From Pseudomonas fontis (lineage in GTDB: Bacteria > Pseudomonadota > Gammaproteobacteria > Pseudomonadales > Pseudomonadaceae), in the NCBI RefSeq assembly GCF_028656955.1, contig NZ_JAMDGY010000028.1, positions 1 to 47,864 on the forward strand: a DNA stretch of 47,864 nucleotides. Direction: 5' to 3'. The position numbers and the translations under genes are program-made. Below are positions 8,871 to 15,603 of the stretch, in pieces (position 1 is the first letter of the stretch; each line of letters begins with the position of its first letter). The notes beneath the pieces are model-generated. The model did no database searches, was not told the DNA's origin, and was given only the letters and a program-made list of their open reading frames with translations.

Positions 8871-11105
8871 TCAGAAAGAGGTAGTCATCGAGGCGAAGTA
8901 GGCGCGGCCGGCTTCGTTGTAGGTCAGAGCGCCGGCTTCATCCGAGTTGCCTTCGCGGTACAGGCGCTTGTCGAACAGGTTGTTGATGCCGATGCGCACG
9001 CTGAGGTTCTTGTTGAATGCATAGCCGCTGCTGATGCCGACCAGGCCGTATGGGTCGACGTCCTTCTGCACCTTGCGGTCCAGGGTTTCGTTGGCCCGGG
9101 CGTTGTAGGTCGGGGCCTCCTGCTTGCCGTAGTAGGTGCCGTTGACCTGGAACGACAGCTTGTCGGTGGCATCCCAGTCCAGCGTGGTGTTCACCGTGTA
9201 CTTGGGGATGATGCTCAGTGGCTCGCCGGTTTCCTTGTCCTCGGAGTTGATCATGTAGGTGACGTTGGTGTTCCAGTCCAGGCTCGGCAGCAGGGCGATG
9301 AACAGGTTGCCCTCGACGCCCTCGACCACGGCCTTGCCCTTGTTTTCCCACTGCAGGATCCGGCGCCCGTTTGGCAGGCGGAACAACGCCTCGTTACCGG
9401 CGTCGATCTTGTTCTTGTAGTCGTTGCGGAAGTAGGTAGCGCTGGTGCGCCAGGTGCCTTGGTCGAAGGCCAGGCCGAGTTCCTTGTTGACGCTGATTTC
9501 CGGCTTCAGGTCTTCGTTGCCCAGCAGGTAGCAACCGCCGATGTTGACTTCACCGGAGTTGCAGCCGGCGCCTCGGCTGTACAGCAGGTAGTTAGGGTTG
9601 GCCTGGTACAGGTTGGGCGTCTTGTAGGCTCGGGCAATACCGCCCTTGATGCTCAAGGCGTCGGTGATCTGGTGTGAGGCGTTCAGGCTGGGGCTGAAGT
9701 TGTCGCCAAAGCGGTCGTGGTGATCGTAGCGCAAGCCTGGGGTGACGATGGTGTCGCTACCGAGTTCGATGTTGTCCTCGACAAACAGGGCGTGGCTGCG
9801 GGCCGTGCTCTTGGTTTGCGAACGGTCGAAACCTGCCGGGTCAAAGCCTTGCGGGCGCAGCGAACCAGGGTCGTTGAGCGACTCATAGAGGTACTCAGCC
9901 CCGACGGTCAGCACCTGTTCGGTGCCAAAACTCAGCGGAATATCCAGCTCGCCGGTTGCCCGGGTATTGCGCAGGCGCGATTCGAAGCGACCGGCGCCAT
10001 CGCTCGGGGCACCTTCGCCCCAACCGGCCAGGCCTTCGTTGAGGCGATTGTTGCGGGTCAGGTCATAAGACAGCGAGGCCATCGAGCTGCCCCAGTCGAA
10101 GTCACCATGGTGGGTGAGCGCAAAGGCTGAGCGCTGCATGATGTTGGTTTCCTTGCCCACCTGGCTCTCGACGAACGCGCCGCCGGCATTGAGCATGGTG
10201 TCGCCGGCAAAGATGTTGCCCTGGCGACTGTAGCTGGACTCCAGGTCCAGCGTATGTTCCGGGTTGATCCGCCAGCTCAGCAGGCCGTTGATGTCCTTGT
10301 TGCGCACACCTTCGCGCCCGGCCATCAGCGATTCCTCGAAGGCCTGGTGGTCGGCGTTGATCTTCTGGTCGTCGGCGTCGGTCTTGTTGGCGCTGCCGTA
10401 CACACGGAAGATCAGGTCATCGGTGATCGGCCCGCTGAGGCTGAAGTTGGCGCGTTTGCCCACGCCTTCAGCGTCGTCCTCGGGAAGCACGGTGTACAGG
10501 GTGACCGAGCCTTTGAGCTCCTCGCTCGGGCGCTTGGTGATGATATTGACCACGCCGCCCATCGCCCCGGAGCCATAGCGGGTGGCCGCCGGGCCCCGCA
10601 GGATCTCGATGCGCTCGACCGCTTCGGCCGGTACCCAGTTGGTTTCACCACGGGTGTCACGGTCGCCACTCCAGCCATAACGCACGGCGTTGCGGGACGT
10701 AGAAGGTTTGCCGTCGATCAGGATCAGGGTGTTTTCCGGGCCCATGCCGCGCAGGTCGATCTGGCGGTTGTTGCCACGGGCGCCGCTGCTGCTGTTGCCG
10801 GTCAGGTTCACCCCGGGTTCGCGACGGATGATGTCGGAGAGGTCGTTGACCGGGGGGCGTTTCTTGATGTCTTCGGCGGTGATGATCGATACGCCGGGGG
10901 CCTGTTTCAGTTCTTCTTCGGCAGTCCCCAGTACACGGGTATTTTCCAGCTGGATCGCCTGGCGGCTGCCATCGACGGGCAGGTCGGTGGTTTGCACCGG
11001 GACCTTGTCCGGGTCGATTTCCAGCGTTGCGGCAGAGAGGGCAGAGGCGCCAGTCATGGCCAGCACAGCGAGGGTCAGATGGCTTAGGTTGAAGCGCGAC
11101 ACCAT
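8871..11105 (-). CDS. pfeA: TonB-dependent ferric catecholate siderophore receptor (PfeA/FepA-like)
   Basis: This 744-aa outer-membrane receptor begins with a signal peptide ending near ALSAA. A plug domain follows (SIITAEDIKKRPPVNDLSDI, RQIDLRGMGPENTLILIDGKP, RIEILRGPAATRYGSGAMGGVVNIITKR), then a 22-strand-type barrel ending in the C-terminal Phe signature (AYFASMTTSF). The plug sequence and length, close to 746 aa for PfeA, point to ferric-enterobactin-type catecholate uptake energised by TonB-ExbBD. A Fur-box-like sequence lies 63-81 bases upstream, so iron starvation should induce it. No dedicated regulator pair such as PfeRS is adjacent; the neighbouring BvgA/S-like pair is a different type. 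Exact siderophore specificity cannot be set from sequence. Confidence 0.88.
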   Translation of the reverse strand: MVSRFNLSHLTLAVLAMTGASALSAATLEIDPDKVPVQTTDLPVDGSRQAIQLENTRVLGTAEEELKQAPGVSIITAEDIKKRPPVNDLSDIIRREPGVNLTGNSSSGARGNNRQIDLRGMGPENTLILIDGKPSTSRNAVRYGWSGDRDTRGETNWVPAEAVERIEILRGPAATRYGSGAMGGVVNIITKRPSEELKGSVTLYTVLPEDDAEGVGKRANFSLSGPITDDLIFRVYGSANKTDADDQKINADHQAFEESLMAGREGVRNKDINGLLSWRINPEHTLDLESSYSRQGNIFAGDTMLNAGGAFVESQVGKETNIMQRSAFALTHHGDFDWGSSMASLSYDLTRNNRLNEGLAGWGEGAPSDGAGRFESRLRNTRATGELDIPLSFGTEQVLTVGAEYLYESLNDPGSLRPQGFDPAGFDRSQTKSTARSHALFVEDNIELGSDTIVTPGLRYDHHDRFGDNFSPSLNASHQITDALSIKGGIARAYKTPNLYQANPNYLLYSRGAGCNSGEVNIGGCYLLGNEDLKPEISVNKELGLAFDQGTWRTSATYFRNDYKNKIDAGNEALFRLPNGRRILQWENKGKAVVEGVEGNLFIALLPSLDWNTNVTYMINSEDKETGEPLSIIPKYTVNTTLDWDATDKLSFQVNGTYYGKQEAPTYNARANETLDRKVQKDVDPYGLVGISSGYAFNKNLSVRIGINNLFDKRLYREGNSDEAGALTYNEAGRAYFASMTTSF

Positions 11106-11167
11106 GTCATATCTCTCCTGAGAAAATGAACAGGGCTAAGGGGAGCCTGCTCAAGAAAGGCGAGAAT

Positions 11168-11186
11168 GATAGGTATTATCATTAAC
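11168..11186. promoter_or_regulatory. Fur box upstream of the siderophore receptor
   Basis: GATAGGTATTATCATTAAC, read on the minus strand, matches the 19-bp Fur consensus at 15 of 19 positions by hand count, including an unbroken AATGATAAT. It lies 63-81 bases upstream of the receptor ATG, a normal site for iron-dependent repression. Confidence 0.75.
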
Positions 11187-11454
11187 ATGTAAAGGCTTTG
11201 GCGGAAAAATAAAATATTAAGGGAGAGTGCGGGGCTAGAGCTGTTGGAAGGGAAGTTTGAAGAAGGTGTATTTGTTGAAAATCCTTATAAAACAGAGATT
11301 TATGTAATTTTTGTAATGTAATTTAGTTAATGTGAATTCTATTGAAGGCTATGATTTATAAAAATAAATAAAAACAACGGCTTATGATCACTATGTGAAG
11401 CTGATTGTCTGATATTGGGTATCCCTCTCGCTCGCCACGAGAGGGTCGTTGCCC
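11187..11454. other. AT-rich intergenic stretch without a gene, with a hairpin
   Basis: The part at about 11200-11410 is strikingly AT-rich (runs such as AAAATAAATAAAAACAA) against the GC-rich neighbourhood, and I see no credible reading frame in it. It may hold UP-element-like promoter DNA for the receptor or be a remnant of transferred DNA. At 11423-11445 an 8-bp perfect stem (CCCTCTCG/CGAGAGGG, 7-base loop) lies just past the stop of the DUF1272 gene. It could be a weak terminator, but it lacks a T-run. Confidence 0.5.
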
Positions 11455-11700
11455 TCAATGCTGAGTGCAGCCTTGTGCCTTGACGATGCGCTCTGTCGAG
11501 GCCGGATTTCGGCTCAGTGCATCACCCACCCGCGCAGGTCGCGCTACCAGTTCACCGCCACAGTTGGGGCAGCGTCCTTTGAGCGTCTGCTCGCTGCAGT
11601 CACGGCAAAAGGTGCATTCGAACGAGCAGATCAGCGCATCACGGCTGTCACCTGGCAGCGGTGTGGCGCAGCATTCACAGAACGGGCGTAACGCAAGCAT
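11455..11700 (-). CDS. DUF1272 domain protein, small Cys-rich
   Basis: This 81-aa protein carries paired cysteines (FCECCATPL, CSFECTFCRDC, GRCPNCGGEL) that look like a zinc-ribbon site. It matches the DUF1272 family, whose members typically start MLxLRPxCECC. That pattern fixes the start at the ATG at 11700; a GTG two codons earlier is also open. GAGGA lies about 8 bases upstream of the ATG. The protein should be cytoplasmic. Function is unknown for the family. It appears to be a single-gene unit between the receptor and the cobalamin genes, with no clear link to either. Confidence 0.85.
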   Translation of the reverse strand: MLALRPFCECCATPLPGDSRDALICSFECTFCRDCSEQTLKGRCPNCGGELVARPARVGDALSRNPASTERIVKAQGCTQH

Positions 11701-11769
11701 GGGCACATCCTCGTGGGGGGTATGAACGAGCGCTCACTGTGCGACGGTCAGCCCCGCGATGCAATGCCT

Positions 11770-12516
11770 TCAGGGGCGATAGAGGTGAGCGTGCCCGGCG
11801 CGATAGAGCGCAGATTCGGCAAAATTGTCGCTGCCCAGCACGCGCCCGACCAGGATCAGCGCGGTGCGCCGAAAGCCCTTGGCCTGTACCTGCGCGACGA
11901 TGTCGTCCAGGATGCCGAGCACCCAGTCCTGATCCGGCCAGGTTGCCCGGTGCACCACGGCAATCGGGCAGTCGTCGCCATAGTGCGGGCGTAGTTCCTC
12001 GACGATCTTCTCCAGGTGCTTGACCCCCAGGTGAATCGCCAGGGTGGTGCCGTGGCTGGCCAGGCTTGCCAGCGACTCGCCTGCCGGCATCGGTGACTTG
12101 TCGGCGTAGCGCGTGAGGATCACGCTCTGGGCGATGTCCGGCAGGGTCAGCTCACAGCCAAGCAGGGCGGCACTGGCCGCCGCTGCCGTGACGCCGGGGA
12201 CGATCTCGTAGGGGATGCCCAGCTCGCGCAGGTAGCGGATCTGCTCGCCGATGGCGCCATACAGGCTGGGATCGCCGCTGTGCACCCGCGCCACGTCCTG
12301 GCCGTTGGCATGGGCGGCCTGGATTGCCTCGATGATTTGCGCCAGATGCAGCTCGGCACTGTTGATGACGGTCTCGGCACGGTGGCCTTCGAGCACGGCG
12401 GCGGGCACCAGCGAGCCGGCGTAGATGATCACCGGGCAGCGATGAATCAGGCGCTGGCCCTTGACGGTGATCAGCTCCGGATCGCCGGGGCCGGCACCGA
12501 TGAAATAGACAGTCAT
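11770..12516 (-). CDS. cobM: Precorrin-4 C11-methyltransferase
   Basis: This 248-aa enzyme transfers a methyl group from S-adenosylmethionine to C-11 of precorrin-4 in the aerobic cobalamin pathway. Tetrapyrrole methylase motifs are plain: VYFIGAGPGDPELITVKG at the N terminus, YAGSLVP, VARVHSGDPSLYGAIGEQ, and the YEIVPGVTAAAASAALLG loop for SAM binding. The YAGSLV signature separates CobM/CbiF from other family members. It is the last gene of the cbtB-cbtA-cobE-cobM arm, 27 bases after cobE, and should be under the cobalamin riboswitch at its head. Confidence 0.94.
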   Translation of the reverse strand: MTVYFIGAGPGDPELITVKGQRLIHRCPVIIYAGSLVPAAVLEGHRAETVINSAELHLAQIIEAIQAAHANGQDVARVHSGDPSLYGAIGEQIRYLRELGIPYEIVPGVTAAAASAALLGCELTLPDIAQSVILTRYADKSPMPAGESLASLASHGTTLAIHLGVKHLEKIVEELRPHYGDDCPIAVVHRATWPDQDWVLGILDDIVAQVQAKGFRRTALILVGRVLGSDNFAESALYRAGHAHLYRP

Positions 12517-12543
12517 GCTAAATCCTTGGAAAGAGTCGGCGGA

Positions 12544-12969
12544 TTATCCGCCAAAGGGCGGCGCCCAGGCCACTGCCAGGCTGGCATCGGCGCTCAGGGT
12601 GCGCGGTAGTAGAAGCTTGGCGCTGCCGGCCGCGTGGTGCTCGGCCAGGGCCAGGGCGGCGCTTTCAGCGACCCCATGACACCCGGTGTGCTTGAAGGAG
12701 GCGGCGGAGCGATGACTCAGCCGTGGCTCGAAGGGCGCGAGTTGCTCCAGTGGGAAGAACAGCAGCGGCACGCCAAGTTGGCGTGCCAGTGCATGCAGCC
12801 CTGGCTCATCGTGCTTGAGCGCGATGCTGGCTAGGCCGGCGAGGGCATCCAGGGGCAGGGCGTGCGCCTGGAACGTCTGTCTCAGCAAGTCATTCAGTGT
12901 CGAGGCTGGGCAGCCACGCCGGCAGCCCAGCCCGACAAACAGCTGCAATCGCTCGATTGGACCCTGCAT
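12544..12969 (-). CDS. cobE: Cobalamin biosynthesis protein CobE (CbiG C-terminal-like)
   Basis: This 141-aa protein has the CobE/CbiG C-terminal pattern: an N-terminal LFVGLGCRRGCPASTL motif, a helix with ALDALAGLASIALKHDEPGL, then PLLFFPLEQLAPFE and a cobalamin-family TGCHGVAESAAL segment. In aerobic cobalamin makers CobE is needed around the precorrin stages, though its exact reaction is not settled. The reading frame stays open to 13227, but the ATG at 12969 overlaps the cbtA stop (TGATG), so translational coupling is likely and the upstream part is non-coding in this frame. cobM follows. Confidence 0.87.
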   Translation of the reverse strand: MQGPIERLQLFVGLGCRRGCPASTLNDLLRQTFQAHALPLDALAGLASIALKHDEPGLHALARQLGVPLLFFPLEQLAPFEPRLSHRSAASFKHTGCHGVAESAALALAEHHAAGSAKLLLPRTLSADASLAVAWAPPFGG

Positions 12970-13655
12970 CAGGCCTGCTGGCGGCGATACAGCCAGGCGC
13001 TGATCAGGCCCATGGCCACCCAGAACGCAGCGTTGGTCAACAGCGAAGCCACTTTGAACTGTGTTTCCAGCGCTTCTGGCGCCAGGCTTTCGTGCACTTG
13101 CGGTTGCGGTGCGCCGATCACATGGGGGACTACCAGCAGGGCGACGCCCACGGCCTTGAGTACCCAGTTGTGGGCAAACACCATCAGCGCCAGGCCGACA
13201 GCGGTGGCCGCAGCCGTACCTGCCCACCAGGCCTGGCGCTGGGCCAGGTCGGCAGCCGCCGTGCCCGGCAGCTCCGGCGGCAAGCCCAGGGTCGGCGCGA
13301 GGCAGAACACGGCGAAGCCGGCCAGGCCCCAGAGTGCGCCGGTGGCCGTGCGTCCGGGGGCGCGCAGGGTGTAGAGCGCCGCCAGGATCAGGGCGAAGCC
13401 GACTGCCACCACCAGGTTGCCGCCGGTGGTCGACAGCACGCGCTGCCAGCCATCTTCCGGCGACCAGGCTTCAGCGTCGTGATGGTGCTCGGCGGTGCCG
13501 GCCGCATGTTCATGGGCCTCGGCAACCGGCGCGCTGTTCTCATAGGTTTCCGCCTGCAGAATCAGCGGTGCGACCCAGAAGCTTTGCAGCAGGGTCAGCA
13601 ACAGGGCGGCAAGCAGGCCGGTGAAACCGGCGGTGCGGGCAATGCGCGTGATCAT
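12969..13655 (-). CDS. cbtA: Cobalt transporter subunit CbtA
   Basis: This 228-aa inner-membrane protein matches CbtA, the larger partner of the CbtAB cobalt uptake system predicted from riboswitch-linked genes. About five or six hydrophobic helices are visible (FTGLLAALLLTLLQSF, NLVVAVGFALILAALYTL, ALWGLAGFAVFCLAP and later ones). A His-rich loop (EAHEHAAGTAEHHHDAEAW, about residues 46-64) after the first helix is a likely metal-binding site. The start at 13655 follows the CbtB stop by 11 bases, and the stop overlaps the cobE ATG. Metal specificity is inferred from the riboswitch and the cobalamin neighbours. Confidence 0.9.
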   Translation of the reverse strand: MITRIARTAGFTGLLAALLLTLLQSFWVAPLILQAETYENSAPVAEAHEHAAGTAEHHHDAEAWSPEDGWQRVLSTTGGNLVVAVGFALILAALYTLRAPGRTATGALWGLAGFAVFCLAPTLGLPPELPGTAAADLAQRQAWWAGTAAATAVGLALMVFAHNWVLKAVGVALLVVPHVIGAPQPQVHESLAPEALETQFKVASLLTNAAFWVAMGLISAWLYRRQQA

Positions 13656-13666
13656 CGGGGCAGGTC

Positions 13667-13852
13667 TCAGTGGCAAGGGAAGGCAGCGCTGTGACGGGTA
13701 TCGTGCGCCGCGTTGTGCACGGCCTCGATGTGCGAGAACCCGGCGAAATACACCAGGCACAGGCCCAGTAGCGATGCGCCGACGGCGACGGCAATGCGTT
13801 GGCTGAGGCTGCTGGAGGTCACTGTCGAGTGACTGGTGGAGATGATCGGCAT
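13667..13852 (-). CDS. cbtB: Cobalt transporter subunit CbtB
   Basis: This 61-aa protein has one transmembrane helix (RIAVAVGASLLGLCLVYFAGF) and a C-terminal metal-binding-type tail, FSHIEAVHNAAHDTRHSAAFPCH. The SHxxAVHNAAHDxRHxxxFPCH pattern defines CbtB. It is expected to pair with CbtA in cobalt entry. The frame is open to 14044, but the ATG at 13852 has AGAGGAAA in front and gives the normal small size. It is the first gene behind the minus-strand cobalamin riboswitch. Confidence 0.92.
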   Translation of the reverse strand: MPIISTSHSTVTSSSLSQRIAVAVGASLLGLCLVYFAGFSHIEAVHNAAHDTRHSAAFPCH

Positions 13853-13896
13853 GGCGCTTTCCTCTTGGTGTTGTTCGGCAACAGGCAAGCGCAGGA

Positions 13897-13925
13897 AACC
13901 CCTGCACGATGATCGCCCAGGGGTT
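13897..13925 (-). promoter_or_regulatory. Possible expression-platform hairpin of the cbtB riboswitch
   Basis: On the minus strand AACCCCTG and CAGGGGTT form an 8-bp perfect stem with a 13-base loop, followed by TTTCC, between the riboswitch core and the cbtB ribosome-binding site. It may act as a terminator-like or SD-sequestering element. The short T-run makes the mechanism uncertain. Confidence 0.45.
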
Positions 13926-13944
13926 GCAACAGCGCCCGCCCACC

Positions 13945-14045
13945 GCGGGTATGTCAAAGTCAGCGTTGGGCCGGTCTCCGGGCTGGCGAGGGCTGGCAGT
14001 GTGCTCAGCCGAGGCGTCACCTTCCCATGCCGGACTGCTGGCACA
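13945..14045 (-). ncRNA. Cobalamin riboswitch upstream of cbtB
   Basis: On the minus strand the B12 box AGCCCGGAGACCGGCC is at about 13970-13985, preceded by the expected GGGAAGGTGACGCC, GGCTGAG and CACTGCCAGCCC blocks of the cobalamin aptamer. It lies in the leader of cbtB-cbtA-cobE-cobM, a standard place for B12 control. The outer boundaries are approximate because I could not fold the RNA. Cobalamin binding would be expected to lower expression. Confidence 0.8.
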
Positions 14046-14211
14046 GTGGTCTAGACGCTTTCCTCGCTTACCGTTGCGGGGGCAGCACCGGATTGGTCGG
14101 CCTCTGCAAAAGAAGCGCACGACGTACCGGTTTCCCGTTTCACCTTGTAAAAAGGCACCCAAACGAATCCGGCTAGGAAATCACGGGCGCCGGCATCCGT
14201 CAATACAGCGG

Positions 14212-14240
14212 TTGACCTGTCCGGGGCCACTGCGTAGCCT
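14212..14240 (+). promoter_or_regulatory. Candidate sigma70 promoter for cobW-cobN-chlI/D
   Basis: TTGACC (14212-14217), a 17-base spacer and TAGCCT (14235-14240) resemble -35 and -10 boxes. The predicted start, about 7 bases further, falls at 14247, exactly where the first strand of the riboswitch P1 helix begins. That agreement is the main support; the -10 box itself is weak. Confidence 0.5.
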
Positions 14241-14246
14241 AGCCGC

Positions 14247-14419
14247 TTCGAGGTTCTTCGGCCCACGCCGAAGCTAAGATGGGAACGCGGTGCACTCCGC
14301 GGCTGCCCCCGCAACTGTAAGCGTTGAACGCATCGACACAGCCACTGCACCTGGTGCGGGAAGGCGTCGCTGCTGCTGGCCCAGGCCGGCACAACGCAAG
14401 CCAGGAGACCTGCCTCGAA
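14247..14419 (+). ncRNA. Cobalamin riboswitch upstream of cobW
   Basis: A well-conserved cobalamin aptamer. TTCGAGG (14247-14253) pairs with CCTCGAA (14413-14419) as P1. Inside are GGGAACGCGGTG, CCGCGGCTGCCCCCGCAACTGTAAGC and the B12 box AGCCAGGAGACCTGCC at about 14399-14414. It leads the cobW operon and mirrors the riboswitch on the other strand, so both arms should respond to cobalamin. About 110 bases separate it from the cobW start. An expression platform was not worked out. Confidence 0.93.
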
Positions 14420-14529
14420 CAGTTTCCGACTTTCAACCGGGCGGGGTGATCCGGTGGCGAATGCGCCCAGGCTGCATGGCACCTGTGGCTCTCGTCCTGC
14501 ATGCCCGCCATCCTGCCAAGGGCATCGAC

Positions 14530-15600
14530 ATGAAAACACTGGCCAAACTCCCCGTCACCATCGTTACCGGCTTCCTCGGTTCGGGCAAAACCACCTTGCT
14601 CCGGCACATGCTCGACAACGCCCAGGGCCGGCGCATCGCGGTCATCGTCAATGAATTCGGCGAGCTGGGCATCGACGGTGAAATCCTCAAGCAATGCAGC
14701 ATCGGCTGCACCGAAGAAGAAGCCAGCGGCCGGGTCTACGAGCTGGCCAATGGCTGCCTGTGCTGCACGGTGCAGGAAGAATTCTTCCCGGTGATGCGTG
14801 AACTGGTGGCCCGTCGCGGCGACCTGGACCATATCCTCATCGAAACCAGTGGCCTGGCCCTGCCAAAACCGCTGGTGCAGGCCTTCCAATGGCCGGAAAT
14901 CCGCAATGCCTGCACGGTCGATGCGGTCATCACCGTGGTCGACAGCCCGGCCGTTGCCGCCGGCACCTTCGCCGCCTTCCCCGACCAGGTCGATGCCCAG
15001 CGCAAGCAGGACCCGAACCTGGACCACGAGTCGCCGCTGCATGAGCTGTTCGCCGACCAGTTGGCCAGTGCCGACCTGGTGATACTGAACAAAGCCGACC
15101 TGATCGCCGCCGACGCCCTGGCTGCGGTACGTGCCGAAGTGCAGGAAGAACTGCCGCCTGCGGTCAAGGTGATCGAAGCCAGCAATGGCCGCCTGCCGCT
15201 GGACGTGCTGCTGGGCCTGGGCGCCGAGTCGGAAGTGCATATCGATGGCCGTCGCACCCACCACGATTCGCACCATGACGGCGACGACGACCATGACGAT
15301 CATGACCACGACGCCTTCGACTCGATCTCCATCGAGTTGCCTGAAGCTGACGAAAGCCTGCTGATGGATGCCCTGACCCAACTGGTCGTGCAGCACGGCA
15401 TCCTGCGTGTCAAAGGCTTCGCGGCCATCCCGGGCAAGCCGATGCGCCTGTTGATCCAGGGCGTGGGTACCCGCTTCGACAAACACTTCGACCGCGCCTG
15501 GCGCGCCGAAGAGCCGCGCACCACGCGCCTGGTGCTGATCGGCCAGGAGCTGAACGCCGAAGAACTGGAAGCACGCCTGCGCGCGGCCCTGGGCGGCTGA
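14530..15600 (+). CDS. cobW: CobW, GTP-dependent metallochaperone for cobalamin synthesis
   Basis: This 356-aa G3E-family GTPase is thought to deliver cobalt to the cobaltochelatase. Walker A GFLGSGKT is at residues 14-21, the metal-binding CxCC motif (GCLCCT) at 76-79, the GTP-base motif NKAD in LVILNKADL near residue 180, and a His/Asp-rich metal stretch (HHDSHHDGDDDHDDHDHD) near 240-260. A CobW C-terminal domain follows. The ATG at 14530 has AAGG upstream; a longer open frame back to 14290 runs through the riboswitch and is not coding. cobN starts 3 bases after its stop, so the two are tightly coupled. Confidence 0.95.
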   Translation: MKTLAKLPVTIVTGFLGSGKTTLLRHMLDNAQGRRIAVIVNEFGELGIDGEILKQCSIGCTEEEASGRVYELANGCLCCTVQEEFFPVMRELVARRGDLDHILIETSGLALPKPLVQAFQWPEIRNACTVDAVITVVDSPAVAAGTFAAFPDQVDAQRKQDPNLDHESPLHELFADQLASADLVILNKADLIAADALAAVRAEVQEELPPAVKVIEASNGRLPLDVLLGLGAESEVHIDGRRTHHDSHHDGDDDHDDHDHDAFDSISIELPEADESLLMDALTQLVVQHGILRVKGFAAIPGKPMRLLIQGVGTRFDKHFDRAWRAEEPRTTRLVLIGQELNAEELEARLRAALGG

Positions 15601-15603
15601 CCC

